This document shows positions 42,194 to 53,040 of a stretch of DNA of 64,000 bases, in pieces (the first letter of the stretch is position 1; every line of letters begins with the position of its first letter). The notes beneath the pieces are model-generated. The model searched no databases, was not told where the DNA came from, and worked only from the letters and a program-made list of their open reading frames with translations. This DNA is from Pseudomonas putida (lineage in GTDB: Bacteria; Pseudomonadota; Gammaproteobacteria; Pseudomonadales; Pseudomonadaceae): positions 2,260,998 to 2,324,997 of the forward strand of contig CP124529.1 of NCBI GenBank assembly GCA_029953615.1. The letters run 5' to 3'. The translations under genes were made by a program, and so were the position numbers.

Positions 42194-43321
42194 ATGAGCC
42201 CAGCTTTCAACGTCGTCGGCTACCGACAACTTGCCCGACAGCGTTTACCCAGAATGGTATTTGACTACCTTGAAGGTGGCGCTGACGACGAAAGATGTTT
42301 GCAGCGCAACCTCGACGCGTTTGACAAGTTGGAGCTACTACCTCGGCGGCTGGTCAATGTGGCCGAGCGGGATCTAGGCAGTCAGGTGCTCGGCAGGCAT
42401 CAGCCACTGCCGTTGATGATTGCTCCGACTGGGCTCAATGGTGCGTTCTGGCCAGGGGGCGATCTGGAAGTCGCACGCGCAGCGAAGAAGGCCGGAATTC
42501 CTTTTATTCTCTCTACTGCCTCTAACACATCGATCGAAGAAGTTGCCGAAAAGGTCGGCGGCGATCTGTGGTTTCAGCTGTACGTAGTGCACCCTACACT
42601 GGCGGACCAACTGGTCGATCGAGCTCTGGCCGCAGGCTATCGAACCTTGGTCCTGACCACTGACGTAGCGGTAAACGGCAAGCGCGAGCGAGATTTGCGC
42701 AGCGGTTTCGGCCTGCCATTCAAATACACGCCCAGAGTGATGTTAGATGGATTGCTTCACCCGCGTTGGTCGCTTCGGCTGCTCACGGCAGGCATGCCCC
42801 AGATGGCCAATTTTGCCAGCAAGGAAGCCTACGACACTGAGCTGCAAGCAGCGCTTCTTTCGCGCAAAATGGATGCTAGTTTTGACTGGGAAGCATTAAA
42901 GAGGCTACGTGCCCGCTGGCCCCATCGGCTTCTGGTCAAAGGTGTGCTTCATCCTGAGGATGCCTCGCACTGCATAGCACTGGGCGCAGATGGCGTCATC
43001 CTGTCGAATCACGGTGGCCGGCAACTTGATTCAAGCTGTTCGCCACTGACAACGCTTCAGCAGGTTGCACAGGCCCACCCCGGAAAGGTGCTGATAGATA
43101 GCGGATTCCGACGCGGCTCCGATGTAGTAAAGGCGCTTGCGCTGGGTGCTAGCAGCGTATTGATAGGGCGCCCGGTGCTCTATGGCCTTGCCGCAGCGGG
43201 TGAAAGGGGTGTGAGCGAGGTGTTGGACATTTTCAGAGATGAAATAAGCCGAACCCTGGCCAATATGGGCTGCGCGTCAGTTCAGGGGCTGACGTCGGAT
43301 TATATAATCCGTGTGTCGTGA
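42194..43321 (+). CDS. mdlB: (S)-Mandelate dehydrogenase
   Basis: A 375-aa FMN alpha-hydroxyacid dehydrogenase converting (S)-mandelate to benzoylformate and passing electrons to the quinone pool. It matches MdlB of P. putida over its whole length as I recall it: RLPRMVFDYLEGGADDE, IAPTGLNGAFWPGGDLEVAR, DLWFQLYVVHPTLADQL, VLTTDVAVNGKRERDL, DGLLHPRWSL, and ILSNHGGRQLDSS with the catalytic His. The membrane-insertion segment (MLDGLLHPRWSLRLLTAGMPQ region) is retained, unlike glycolate oxidases. ATG 42194 follows GAGGAC. It is separated from mdlC by the cio block. L-lactate dehydrogenase is the alternative, but the TGLNG and HPRWS segments favour mandelate. Confidence 0.88.
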   Translation: MSPAFNVVGYRQLARQRLPRMVFDYLEGGADDERCLQRNLDAFDKLELLPRRLVNVAERDLGSQVLGRHQPLPLMIAPTGLNGAFWPGGDLEVARAAKKAGIPFILSTASNTSIEEVAEKVGGDLWFQLYVVHPTLADQLVDRALAAGYRTLVLTTDVAVNGKRERDLRSGFGLPFKYTPRVMLDGLLHPRWSLRLLTAGMPQMANFASKEAYDTELQAALLSRKMDASFDWEALKRLRARWPHRLLVKGVLHPEDASHCIALGADGVILSNHGGRQLDSSCSPLTTLQQVAQAHPGKVLIDSGFRRGSDVVKALALGASSVLIGRPVLYGLAAAGERGVSEVLDIFRDEISRTLANMGCASVQGLTSDYIIRVS

Positions 43322-43425
43322 CAGGCAGCATGTCTGGCCCACTAGCCCCCTGACTTCGACACAGTGGATAGCAAAAACCGCTATAGACCACCTCCACCTG
43401 TCCCAGTGACGGTAGGCAGTAGCCC

Positions 43426-44370
43426 CTATTCGCAGCGATTCAAGGAAGCATCAGGAAGCCCGAGAGCTCTGTACGCCTCAGTGATCAGGCCAACCAGCAA
43501 CTGGAGTGCCGGGTCTCGGGCACTGTCCATACGCCACCCGAGCTCAACTGAGTAACGAGGCAGCTCAACAGGGCAGGGACATAAAGAAAGACCCGTGGTG
43601 TCTGCCAGAGCACGTGCAGCATGTGTTGGCAGTGTCGCGACGGAGTCACTGCCTTTGAGCAAAAACGGCAATGCCGCGAAATGAGTCGTCGCCGCTTCAA
43701 CTTTTCTTACAGCCGAACTCGCGGCAAGTACCTCATCCACAATCCCGACGTAACCACCAGAAGAAACCAGTAGATGCCCTCGCCTTAGGTACTCGTCCCG
43801 GGACAAAGTAATCATCTCCTTGCCCTCAGGAAGCGCAATCAAGCAGCTGTAGTCCCCGGTCGTGAGAACTCTTCGTCCGATCGCTCGTGAAGGGACCGAT
43901 CCCGCAGTCAAAGACACGTCGATCTTACGAGCCATAAGCGCCTCGCTCGCGATCATGCTATGGGTTTGCTTGAAAATTAAACGAAGCCCGGGAGCCCTCT
44001 CGGACACCATATTGATCAATGCCCTACCAATGGCAATCTCATAGTCATCCGACAACCCCAGTGTGAGCGTTCTGCCAGCAAACGCCTGGACCTCTTTGGA
44101 ACACAGCAGGAGAGTCTGGCGGCATTTTTCGAGAGCTGCGCTAATGACAGGTCTCAACTCCTCACTCTTCGCCGTTGGCTTCAACCCACGACCTGTGCGC
44201 TCGAACAGGTGGTCCCCGTACACTCTCCGTAACCTAGCAAGGGAGGCACTCACCGCTGATTGAGTTATTCCTAATCGGACGGCGGCGCGCCCTGCGCCCC
44301 CTTCTTCGTATAGCGCCTCGAAGACCTTGAGCAAGTTGAGGTCCAGCTCCACGATATCATTTTTAGTCAT
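43426..44370 (-). CDS. LysR-family regulator divergent from the second nitrilase
   Basis: A 314-aa LysR-type protein. The helix-turn-helix reads AAVRLGITQSAVSASLARLR near residue 30, and the effector domain contains LTLGLSDDYEIAIGRALINM and the dimer segment PRYSVELGWRMDSARDPA. The NodD/PcpR-like start, VELDLNLLKVFEALYEEGGAG, is typical of LysR regulators of aromatic genes. Only 84 bases separate its ATG from the nitrilase ATG, so the two genes share one compact promoter. Nitrile-responsive control of the nitrilase is the natural guess. Base composition is less GC-rich than in the pob and cio parts of the island. Confidence 0.87.
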   Translation of the reverse strand: MTKNDIVELDLNLLKVFEALYEEGGAGRAAVRLGITQSAVSASLARLRRVYGDHLFERTGRGLKPTAKSEELRPVISAALEKCRQTLLLCSKEVQAFAGRTLTLGLSDDYEIAIGRALINMVSERAPGLRLIFKQTHSMIASEALMARKIDVSLTAGSVPSRAIGRRVLTTGDYSCLIALPEGKEMITLSRDEYLRRGHLLVSSGGYVGIVDEVLAASSAVRKVEAATTHFAALPFLLKGSDSVATLPTHAARALADTTGLSLCPCPVELPRYSVELGWRMDSARDPALQLLVGLITEAYRALGLPDASLNRCE

Positions 44371-44454
44371 ATCAGATGCTTTCTTTGAGCTGTTGATTGA
44401 TAGCTAACCAGAAGAGGACTATGCCCATTCACACCTTCTCTTGCGAGGAAAACC

Positions 44455-45378
44455 ATGGCAACCACAACTGTTGCGGCACTTCAAATCGGCTCACACCCTG
44501 AGGGCAAAGCCAAGACACTGGAATCGATTCTTGCCTATGAGAGTGAAATTGCGGCAGCCGGTGCAGAGCTCGTGGTAATGCCGGAAGCGGTCTTGGGGGG
44601 CTACCCGAAGGGCGAAATATTCGGTACTCGTTTGGGCTACCGCTTACCCGAAGGTCGACAGGCATTCCAGACCTATTTCGAAAACTCTATCGAGGTCCCA
44701 GGCCCTGAAACTATCGAACTGGAAGGACTAGCTCAACGTACCGGAGCTCATATCGTAATCGGCGTCATCGAGCGTTCTGGAAACACCCTCTACTGCAGTG
44801 CACTTTTTTTCTCGCCTGATCATGGCCTGATCGCTAAGCATCGCAAATTGATGCCAACTGGTACCGAACGGTTGATCTGGGGGCAAGGAGACGGTTCGAC
44901 ATTACCAGTTGTCGAGTCCAAAGCAGGGAAACTGGGTACGGCCATCTGCTGGGAAAATCACATGCCGCTGCTCCGTACGGCCATGTACGCAAAAGGAGTC
45001 GAGGTGTGGTGTGCTCCCACCGTCGACGAGCGCGACGTCTGGCTCTCGTCCATGCGCCACATTGCCCATGAGGGCCGAATGTTTGTTGTGAGTGCATGTC
45101 AGGTACAGCCATCGCCAGCCACGCTTGGCATCGATGTCCCAAGCTGGGATTCCGACCGACCATTGATCAGTGGTAATAGCGTCATTATTGGCCCGCTGGG
45201 TGATGTTCTTGCCGGTCCCCTTAAAAATCAGGAAGGACTGCTCACCGCGAATATTGACCTTGGTGAACTGGTTCGTGCTCGTTATGACTTTGACGTAGTC
45301 GGTCATTACTATCGCCCCGATGTGTTTTCACTCTCGGTGGACGAGCGACCAAAACTGAGCGTCGACTTCAAAAAATGA
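44455..45378 (+). CDS. Nitrilase (second, intact; shorter subgroup)
   Basis: A 307-aa carbon-nitrogen hydrolase with the full triad: Glu44 in [14 protein letters not shown], Lys131 in [13 protein letters not shown] and Cys165 in [12 protein letters not shown]. The CWEN form, and [20 protein letters not shown] after it, indicate a true nitrilase rather than an amidase. It is about 30 residues shorter than nitrilase 1 and differs from it enough to be a separate subgroup. ATG 44455 follows GAGGAAAA. It lies next to mdlB and a divergent LysR gene at the glmS end of the island. Substrates could be aromatic hydroxynitriles, beta-cyanoalanine-like or aliphatic nitriles; sequence alone does not decide. 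Confidence 0.9.
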   Translation: MATTTVAALQIGSHPEGKAKTLESILAYESEIAAAGAELVVMPEAVLGGYPKGEIFGTRLGYRLPEGRQAFQTYFENSIEVPGPETIELEGLAQRTGAHIVIGVIERSGNTLYCSALFFSPDHGLIAKHRKLMPTGTERLIWGQGDGSTLPVVESKAGKLGTAICWENHMPLLRTAMYAKGVEVWCAPTVDERDVWLSSMRHIAHEGRMFVVSACQVQPSPATLGIDVPSWDSDRPLISGNSVIIGPLGDVLAGPLKNQEGLLTANIDLGELVRARYDFDVVGHYYRPDVFSLSVDERPKLSVDFKK

Positions 45379-45778
45379 ACCCTTTGAAATAGGCTCGCGT
45401 CCATGGAGCTACACCTGGTTTCCTGAATCTCCAAGCCATTGTGAAGCTTGAAAGGGCCTAGGAAATCAGGGGCGATTCAGTAGTTGCAAGGGAATCAAAG
45501 CAATATCGGCCAGATACAAACTCTGTCCCTGAGTACGCTAACAGTTTTTTGGTTTAAACACATTCCGAAAAGGGTAATCAGTATGCAAATGCACCAGCTT
45601 ATTAAAGCCGTAACAGCCATGCCAACCCATAATACTGGCAAGCAGCTTTATTTGCCTGTTGCTCCAACTTTAGTAACGGAGATCCGCAGACCTAAGAATA
45701 TCTAAATCCGAGTGGCGGCCGGTCCCCGGGTGCAGGAAGGGTGACAGAGTCGAGAGCCAGGCGAAGGGCCGGGAGCAT

Positions 45779-45816
45779 CGCAGGAGGCGATGAGATGGAC
45801 CTCATCGGCTCCTGCG
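45779..45816. repeat. 38-base hairpin at the right island end
   Basis: CGCAGGAG-G-CGATGAG pairs with CTCATCG-G-CTCCTGCG around ATGGAC: 15 of 16 arm positions pair, with one G-G mismatch. It overlaps the first four bases of the right inverted repeat. No T tract follows on either strand, so it does not look like a glmS terminator. Confidence 0.75.
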
Positions 45817-45840
45817 AAAGCTTTAATTCTCTAAAACCAT
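45813..45840 (-). repeat. Right terminal inverted repeat of the island
   Basis: Read on the minus strand this begins ATGGTTTTAGAGAATTAAAG and ends CTTTCGCA. It matches the left end at 24 of 28 positions. It stops 22 bases before the glmS stop codon (45865-45863). Confidence 0.65.
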
Positions 45841-45862
45841 CAAAACGTCCCCGGCTTCCTGC

Positions 45863-47698
45863 TTACTCGACCGTAACCGACTTGGCCAGGTTACGCGGCT
45901 GGTCGACGTCGGTGCCCTTGAGCACGGCCACGTAGTACGACAGCAGCTGCAGCGGGATGGTGTACAGGATCGGTGCCAGGGCGTCAGCAATGTGTGGCAC
46001 CTTGATCACATGGGTACCTTCTCCATTGGTCATGCCGGCCTGCTCGTCGGCGAACACCACCAGCTCGCCACCGCGGGCACGCACTTCCTGCAGGTTGGAC
46101 TTCAGCTTCTCCAGCAGTTCGTTGTTTGGCGCAACGGTAACCACCGGCATGTCGTTGTCCACCAGCGCCAGCGGACCGTGCTTCAGCTCGCCTGCCGGGT
46201 AGGCTTCGGCGTGGATGTAGGAGATTTCCTTGAGCTTGAGTGCACCTTCCATCGCCACCGGGTACTGCGCACCACGGCCGAGGAACAAGGTGTGGTGCTT
46301 GTCGGCGAACAGCTCGGCGATTTTCTCGACGGTGGCGTCCATGGCCAGGGCTTCGCCCAGACGGGCAGGCAGGCGGCGCAGCTCTTCAACCAGCTCGGCT
46401 TCGACGCCAGCTTCCAGGGTACCGCGTACCTGGCCCAGGGCCAGGGTCAGCAGCATCAGCGATACCAGCTGGGTGGTGAAGGCTTTGGTCGAGGCCACAC
46501 CGATTTCCGGGCCGGCCAGGGTCAGCAGGGTCAGGTCCGACTCACGTACCAGCGAGCTGATACCAACGTTGCAAATCGCCAGGCTGCCTAGGAAACCCAG
46601 TTCCTTGGCGTTGCGCAGCGCGGCCAGGGTGTCGGCGGTTTCGCCAGACTGCGAGATGGAGACGAACAGGGTGTCCGGCTGCACCACCACTTTGCGATAA
46701 CGGAACTCGCTGGCCACTTCCACCTGGCACGGGATGCCGGCCAGGCTTTCCAGCCAGTAACGGGCGACCATGCCGGCGTGGTAGCTGGTACCGCAGGCGA
46801 CGATCTGCACGTTGCGCACCTTGGCGAACAGTTCGGCAGCCTTCGGGCCGAAGGCCTGGACCATCACGTTGTCCTTGCCCAGGCGGCCTTCCAGGGTGCG
46901 CTGCACCACGCTTGGCTGCTCGTGGATTTCCTTGAGCATGAAGTGGCGGTAGGTACCCTTGTCGGCGGCTTCGGCGCCTTCGTGGTACTGCACGGTTTCA
47001 CGCTGGACCTTATGGCCGTCCTGGTCCCAGATGGAGACCTGGTCACGGCGGATTTCGGCGATGTCGCCTTCTTCCAGGTACATGAAGCGGTCGGTGACCT
47101 GGCGCAGGGCCAGCTGGTCGGACGCCAGGAAGTTCTCGCCCAGGCCCAGGCCGATGACCAGTGGGCTGCCACTGCGTGCAGCTACCAGGCGATCAGGCTG
47201 CTGGGTGCTGATCAGCGCCAGGCCGTAAGCGCCATGCAGGCGCTTTACCGCAGCCTTCAGGGCGTCGGTCAGGTCCGGAACGCTTTTCAGGGTGTGGTGG
47301 ATCAGGTGGACGATGACTTCGGTATCGGTTTGCGAAGTGAAGACAAAGCCAAGGCCCTTCAGCTCTTCGCGCAGTTCCTCGTGGTTCTCGATGATGCCGT
47401 TGTGCACCACGGCCACTTCATTGCCCGAGAAGTGCGGGTGGGCGTTGCCTTCGGTCGGCGCACCGTGGGTGGCCCAGCGGGTGTGGGCGATGCCCAGTTG
47501 GCCAGCCAGCGGCTCGGCGGCAACAGCGGCTTCCAGCTCGCTGACCTTGCCGATACGGCGGCGGCGCTGCAGTTCACTGTTCTGGGTGAGGACGGCCAGG
47601 CCGGCGCTGTCGTACCCGCGGTACTCAAGACGCTTGAGGCCTTCGATCAGGATGGCTGTAATGTTGCGCTCGGCGACGGCACCAACGATTCCACACAT
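45863..47698 (-). CDS. glmS: Glutamine-fructose-6-phosphate aminotransferase (GlmS)
   Basis: The enzyme makes glucosamine 6-phosphate from fructose 6-phosphate and glutamine, the entry to peptidoglycan and LPS amino sugars. The 611-aa protein has the N-terminal nucleophile Cys2 ([12 protein letters not shown]), the glutaminase motif [11 protein letters not shown], two SIS domains ([19 protein letters not shown]) and the C-terminal [15 protein letters not shown], which is the conserved sequence that Tn7-family elements recognise. It is three bases after glmR on the same strand. The first bases past its stop carry the right inverted repeat of the island, as expected for an attTn7 insertion. No ribozyme-type leader is seen. 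Confidence 0.98.
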   Translation of the reverse strand: MCGIVGAVAERNITAILIEGLKRLEYRGYDSAGLAVLTQNSELQRRRRIGKVSELEAAVAAEPLAGQLGIAHTRWATHGAPTEGNAHPHFSGNEVAVVHNGIIENHEELREELKGLGFVFTSQTDTEVIVHLIHHTLKSVPDLTDALKAAVKRLHGAYGLALISTQQPDRLVAARSGSPLVIGLGLGENFLASDQLALRQVTDRFMYLEEGDIAEIRRDQVSIWDQDGHKVQRETVQYHEGAEAADKGTYRHFMLKEIHEQPSVVQRTLEGRLGKDNVMVQAFGPKAAELFAKVRNVQIVACGTSYHAGMVARYWLESLAGIPCQVEVASEFRYRKVVVQPDTLFVSISQSGETADTLAALRNAKELGFLGSLAICNVGISSLVRESDLTLLTLAGPEIGVASTKAFTTQLVSLMLLTLALGQVRGTLEAGVEAELVEELRRLPARLGEALAMDATVEKIAELFADKHHTLFLGRGAQYPVAMEGALKLKEISYIHAEAYPAGELKHGPLALVDNDMPVVTVAPNNELLEKLKSNLQEVRARGGELVVFADEQAGMTNGEGTHVIKVPHIADALAPILYTIPLQLLSYYVAVLKGTDVDQPRNLAKSVTVE

Positions 47699-47701
47699 GG
47701 T

Positions 47702-48478
47702 TTATTGCTCCTGGCTGATCGCGGCGCAGATCAGGTTGATGCCGCGGGCTTGAATTTGTTCGCGTGCCGCTGCGGGCAGGCGTTCGTCAGTAATAAGGGT
47801 GTGCACGCTGCCCCAGGGCAGCTCGAGGTTGGGGATCTTGCGGCCTACTTTGTCCGACTCGACCATCACAATCACTTCACGGGCGACTTCGGCCATGACC
47901 CGGCTCAGCCCGAGAAGTTCGTTGAAGGTGGTGGTACCGCGGCCGAGGTCGATGCCGTCGGCGCCGATGAACAACTGGTCGAAATCGTACGAGCGCAACA
48001 CCTGCTCGGCCACCTGGCCCTGGAACGACTCGGAATGCGGGTCCCAGGTGCCACCGGTCATCAGCAGCACCGGCTCGTGTTCGAGGTCGCAGATGGCGCG
48101 GGCGACGTTCATCGAATTGGTCATCACCACCAGACCAGGCTGGCGCCCCAGTTCGGGGATCATGGCTGCCGTGGTGCTGCCGCTGTCGATGATGATGCGC
48201 GCATGTTCGCGGATACGCGCAACGGCGGCGCGGGCGATGGCCTTTTTATAGGAAGACACCGGCTGGGCAGGTTCACCGAGCAACTCTTGCGGCACCGGGA
48301 CCGCGCCGCCGTAGCGCCGTAGCAACAGGCCATTGGTTTCCAGGGCAGCAAGGTCCTTGCGAATGGTGACTTCCGAGGTTGCGAAACGCTTGGCCAACGC
48401 ATCCACACTCACCTCGCCCTGCTCGCTGAGCAACGCCAGGATGTTGTGCCGCCGCTGCGGGGTGTTTCGTTTCGACAT
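47702..48478 (-). CDS. glmR: DeoR/GlpR-family regulator GlmR
   Basis: A 258-aa DeoR-type repressor with N-terminal helix-turn-helix VSVDALAKRFATSEVTIRKD near residue 23 and a C-terminal sugar-phosphate sensing domain (IIIDSGSTTAAMIPEL and FIGADGIDLGRGTTTFNE). It lies immediately upstream of glmS with three bases between, an arrangement conserved in pseudomonads where the gene is named glmR and tunes amino-sugar supply. Its own promoter region (48479-48775) holds a perfect DnaA box at 48547, a REP pair and the glmU terminator. Confidence 0.9.
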   Translation of the reverse strand: MSKRNTPQRRHNILALLSEQGEVSVDALAKRFATSEVTIRKDLAALETNGLLLRRYGGAVPVPQELLGEPAQPVSSYKKAIARAAVARIREHARIIIDSGSTTAAMIPELGRQPGLVVMTNSMNVARAICDLEHEPVLLMTGGTWDPHSESFQGQVAEQVLRSYDFDQLFIGADGIDLGRGTTTFNELLGLSRVMAEVAREVIVMVESDKVGRKIPNLELPWGSVHTLITDERLPAAAREQIQARGINLICAAISQEQ

Positions 48479-48577
48479 GAGCGCTTAAGTTTCGTTTCGA
48501 AAGATAATGATCGCAATCAAAACCTAAGATGAGCGATTCGTCAAGTTGTGGATAAATCTATGGAACAACCTGGCCCT

Positions 48578-48663
48578 TGTGGGAGCGGGCGCGCCCGCGA
48601 AAAATCCAACGCGGTGAATGGCACCGGCTGCGCCGGTGTTCGCGGGCGTGCCCGCTCCCTCAG
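48578..48663. repeat. Inverted REP pair (BIME) between glmR and glmU
   Basis: TGTGGGAGCGGGCGCGCCCG opens the element and GCCCGCTCCCTCAG closes it with one base changed from the usual CCCACAG. It carries the GGCACCGGC centre found in the other copies. Confidence 0.85.
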
Positions 48664-48722
48664 AGGAATCGCCGCAATAGAAATTGGAGATTAGTACCGC
48701 GGGTATTTGTCCAGCCAACAAA

Positions 48723-48752
48723 AAAGCCGACTTATTCACATAAGCCGGCTTT
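48723..48752 (-). terminator. Rho-independent terminator after glmU
   Basis: AAAGCCGACTTAT pairs with ATAAGCCGGCTTT (one mismatch) around TCAC. On the minus strand the stem is followed by a run of T, 24 bases past the glmU stop. Confidence 0.9.
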
Positions 48753-48775
48753 CGATCGAAACAGCTGTGTATAAC

Positions 48776-50143
48776 TCAGTCTTTCTTGATTTTCTCCGGC
48801 CGCTTCCAGCCCGAGATGTTGCGCTGGCGTGCACGGGCCACCGCCAGGTCGCCAGCCTCGACGGTCTGGGTGATGGTCGAACCCGCTGCAGTGGTCGCGC
48901 CAGCCTTGATTTCCACAGGCGCCACCAGCGAATTGTTCGAGCCGATGAATACGTCCTCGCCCATCACGGTCTTGAACTTGTTGGCACCATCGTAGTTGCA
49001 GGTGATGGTGCCAGCGCCGATATTGGTGCGCGCACCGATTTCGGCATCGCCCAGGTAAGTCAGGTGACCGGCCTTGGCGCCTTCCCCGAGGTGGGCGTTT
49101 TTCAGTTCGACGAAGTTACCCACATGGGCCTTGGCATCCAGCACGCTGCCCGGGCGCAGGCGGGCGAATGGGCCGGCATCGCTGCCCTCGCCCATCACCG
49201 CGCCTTCCAGATGGCTGTTGGCCTTAACCACTGCCCCTTTGCGCAGGGTGGTATTCTTGATCACGCAGTTAGGGCCGATCTGCACATCGTCCTCGATGAC
49301 CACCTTGCCTTCGAGAATCACGTTGATGTCGATCAGCACGTCACGCCCAACGGTCACTTCACCGCGTACATCGAAACGCGCCGGGTCGCGCAGGGTCACG
49401 CCCTGGGCCATCAGGCGACGGCCTTCGCGCAGCTGGTAATGGCGCTCCAGCTCTGACAGCTGACGGCGGTCGTTGGCGCCTTGCACTTCCATCGGGTCGT
49501 GTGGCTGTTCGGTAGCCACAACCAGGCCATCGGCCACGGCCATGGCGATGACGTCGGTCAGGTAATACTCGCCCTGGGCGTTGTTGTTGGACAGGCGGCC
49601 CATCCAGTCGGCCAGGCGCGCGGCAGGCAGAGCCAGAATACCGGTGTTGCCTTCCTTGATCGCTTTCTGCGTATCGTTGGCGTCCTTGTGCTCAACGATA
49701 GCGGTAACCTTGCCCTGCTCGTCACGCACGATGCGGCCATAGCCGGTCGGGTCGTCGAGGGTCACCGTAAGTAGCCCGAGCTGCTGCTCGTTGGCCTTGG
49801 CCAGCAAGCGCTGCAGGGTCTCTACTTCGATCAACGGCACGTCGCCGTACAGCACCAGCACGGTGTCGGCGGTCAGCGCCGGCAACGCCTGGGCAACTGC
49901 ATGGCCGGTACCCAGCTGCTTGTCCTGCATGACGAAGTTCAGGTCGTCAGCGGCAAGGCGCTCGCGAACCAGCTCGGCACCATGGCCAATGACCACGTGA
50001 ATACCTTGCGGCTGCAACTGGCGCGCGCTGTGGATAACATGGCCGAGCATGGAGTTGCCGGCTACCGGGTGCAGCACCTTGGGCAACGCCGAGCGCATGC
50101 GGGTGCCTTGGCCGGCGGCGAGAATAACGATATCGAGTGACAT
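48776..50143 (-). CDS. glmU: Bifunctional GlmU (GlcN-1-P acetyltransferase / GlcNAc-1-P uridyltransferase)
   Basis: It carries out the last two steps to UDP-GlcNAc. The N-terminal pyrophosphorylase domain shows [20 protein letters not shown], and the C-terminal left-handed beta-helix shows hexapeptide repeats (for example [20 protein letters not shown]). [14 protein letters not shown] and [13 protein letters not shown] are typical acetyltransferase active-site segments. Length 455 aa is standard. It is downstream of atpC but separated from it by a strong terminator, so it has its own transcription. A perfect DnaA box lies inside the gene at 50029. Confidence 0.97.
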   Translation of the reverse strand: MSLDIVILAAGQGTRMRSALPKVLHPVAGNSMLGHVIHSARQLQPQGIHVVIGHGAELVRERLAADDLNFVMQDKQLGTGHAVAQALPALTADTVLVLYGDVPLIEVETLQRLLAKANEQQLGLLTVTLDDPTGYGRIVRDEQGKVTAIVEHKDANDTQKAIKEGNTGILALPAARLADWMGRLSNNNAQGEYYLTDVIAMAVADGLVVATEQPHDPMEVQGANDRRQLSELERHYQLREGRRLMAQGVTLRDPARFDVRGEVTVGRDVLIDINVILEGKVVIEDDVQIGPNCVIKNTTLRKGAVVKANSHLEGAVMGEGSDAGPFARLRPGSVLDAKAHVGNFVELKNAHLGEGAKAGHLTYLGDAEIGARTNIGAGTITCNYDGANKFKTVMGEDVFIGSNNSLVAPVEIKAGATTAAGSTITQTVEAGDLAVARARQRNISGWKRPEKIKKD

Positions 50144-50194
50144 TACTGGCTACCAATCCTGGGCGGTCAGTGAAATGACCGGTTTCATAGGTTA

Positions 50195-50227
50195 CAAAAA
50201 AAGAAAAAGGGTAGCCGATGGCTACCC
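50195..50227 (-). terminator. Rho-independent terminator of the atp operon
   Basis: GGGTAGCC-GAT-GGCTACCC is a perfect 8-bp stem. On the minus strand it is followed by TTTTTCTTTTTTT, 31 bases after the atpC stop. Confidence 0.95.
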
Positions 50228-50257
50228 TTGTTCTCAATCTACATGAAGCCTGCGGAA

Positions 50258-50683
50258 TTAACCGCCGAACTTCTTGCGGATCTGCTGGACGGTACGCAGC
50301 TGTGCTGCGGCCTCGGCCAGACGTGCGGATGCGGCACTGTAGTCGAAATCCGCGCCTTTCTCATGCAGGGCCTTCTCAGCTGCCTTGACGGCATCCTGAG
50401 CGGAGGCTTCGTCCAGGTCGGCTGCACGCTGCACGGTGTCGGCGAGTACCTTGACCATGTTCGGCTGCACTTCCAGGAAGCCACCGGAGATGTAGAACAC
50501 CTCGCGCTCGCCACCCTGCTTGGTCAGCGTGATCGGACCAGGCTTGAGATTGGTGATCAGCGGCGCGTGGCCCGGAGCGATACCAAGATCACCCAGGTTA
50601 CCGTGCGCAACTACCATCTCGACCAGGCCGGAGAAAATCTCTCCTTCCGCGCTGACGATATCGCAATGGACTGTCATAGCCAT
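50258..50683 (-). CDS. atpC: ATP synthase F1 subunit epsilon
   Basis: A central-stalk subunit that couples rotation and inhibits ATP hydrolysis. The 141-aa protein starts [19 protein letters not shown], has [15 protein letters not shown] in the beta-sandwich and ends with the helical hairpin ([17 protein letters not shown]). It is the last gene of the atp operon, 44 bases after atpD and ahead of a strong terminator. ATG 50677 two codons in is an alternative start. Confidence 0.96.
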   Translation of the reverse strand: MAMTVHCDIVSAEGEIFSGLVEMVVAHGNLGDLGIAPGHAPLITNLKPGPITLTKQGGEREVFYISGGFLEVQPNMVKVLADTVQRAADLDEASAQDAVKAAEKALHEKGADFDYSAASARLAEAAAQLRTVQQIRKKFGG

Positions 50684-50727
50684 CTGCTTGCCTCAACCTG
50701 ATTAGCGCCCCTTTCGGGGCGCCGGGA

Positions 50728-52131
<1,404 letters not shown>

Positions 52132-52992
52132 TTAAACCGCGGCAGCGCCGCCGACGATTTCCGAGATCTCCTGGGTGATCGCAGCCTGACGCGCCTTGTT
52201 GTAGATCAGCTGGAGCTCTTTGATCAAATCACCGGCGTTGTCTGTGGCGTTCTTCATGGCGATCATCCGGGCCGCTTGCTCAGCAGCGTTGTTCTCGACC
52301 ACCGCCTGGTACACCTGCGACTCCACGTAACGCACCATCAAGCCGTCCAGCAGCTCTTTTGCGTCGGGTTCGTACAGGTAATCCCAGTGATGCTTGAGAT
52401 CCTGATCCGGGGTTGCCACCAACGGTACCAATTGCTCGACCGTCGGTTTTTGGGTCATGGTGTTGATGAACTTGTTCGAAACCACCGAGAGGTGATCGAT
52501 ACGGCCGTCCAGGTAGGCGTCCAGCATCACTTTGACGGAGCCGATCAGATCGTTGATCGATGGCTCTTCGCCCAGGTGGCTGATCGCGGCTACGACGTTG
52601 CCGCCAAAGTTGCGGAAGAATGCCGCACCCTTGCTGCCGATCACGCACAGGTCGATTTCCACGCCCTGTTCGCGGTTTGCGTTCATGTCCTTGACCAGGG
52701 CCTTCAACAGGTTGGTGTTCAAGCCACCGCACAGACCACGGTCACTGCTCACCACGATGTAACCGGCGCGCTTTACAGGGCGCTCGATCATGAACGGGTG
52801 GCGGTATTCCGGGTTGGCGTTGGCCAGATGACCGATCACCTGGCGGATACGCTCCGCGTAAGGACGGCTAGCTGCCATGCGCATTTGTGCCTTGCGCATC
52901 TTGCTGACCGCCACTTTCTCCATGGCGCTGGTAATTTTTTGCGTGCTTTTGATGCTCGCAATCTTACTGCGAATCTCTTTTGCGCCTGCCAT
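52132..52992 (-). CDS. atpG: ATP synthase F1 subunit gamma
   Basis: The rotating central shaft of F1. The 286-aa protein starts [20 protein letters not shown] then [12 protein letters not shown], and ends with the C-terminal coiled-coil helix ([20 protein letters not shown] then [11 protein letters not shown]). Both are family hallmarks. It is 48 bases after atpA and 27 before atpD on the same strand. Confidence 0.98.
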   Translation of the reverse strand: MAGAKEIRSKIASIKSTQKITSAMEKVAVSKMRKAQMRMAASRPYAERIRQVIGHLANANPEYRHPFMIERPVKRAGYIVVSSDRGLCGGLNTNLLKALVKDMNANREQGVEIDLCVIGSKGAAFFRNFGGNVVAAISHLGEEPSINDLIGSVKVMLDAYLDGRIDHLSVVSNKFINTMTQKPTVEQLVPLVATPDQDLKHHWDYLYEPDAKELLDGLMVRYVESQVYQAVVENNAAEQAARMIAMKNATDNAGDLIKELQLIYNKARQAAITQEISEIVGGAAAV

Positions 52993-53040
52993 GTATCACC
53001 TATCAGGTTAGCAAGCGGGGGCCGCGGCCCCCGCTGCGGC

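Larger units (their letters stand above)
45379..45862. other. Gene-poor right end of the island up to glmS
   Basis: I see no convincing gene in these 484 bases. The first 320 are AT-rich for this genome, and a 40-codon frame from 45583 lacks family likeness. A partial end-motif copy (TCTAAATCC, 45701-45709, right-end orientation) is followed by a GC-rich stretch, the hairpin at 45779 and the inverted repeat at 45813. Confidence 0.6.

Noticed and set aside
45484..45705. A small AT-rich coding frame after nitrilase 2
   Set aside because: It has a weak start context, no family likeness and no conserved neighbours; it is treated as intergenic.
47699..48000. A glmS-type ribozyme upstream of glmS
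   Set aside because: glmR ends three bases before glmS, leaving no leader; the ribozyme is a feature of Gram-positive bacteria.
46778..48322. A 514-codon open frame antisense to glmS and glmR
   Set aside because: Both genes on the other strand are unmistakable, and this frame only reflects codon bias.
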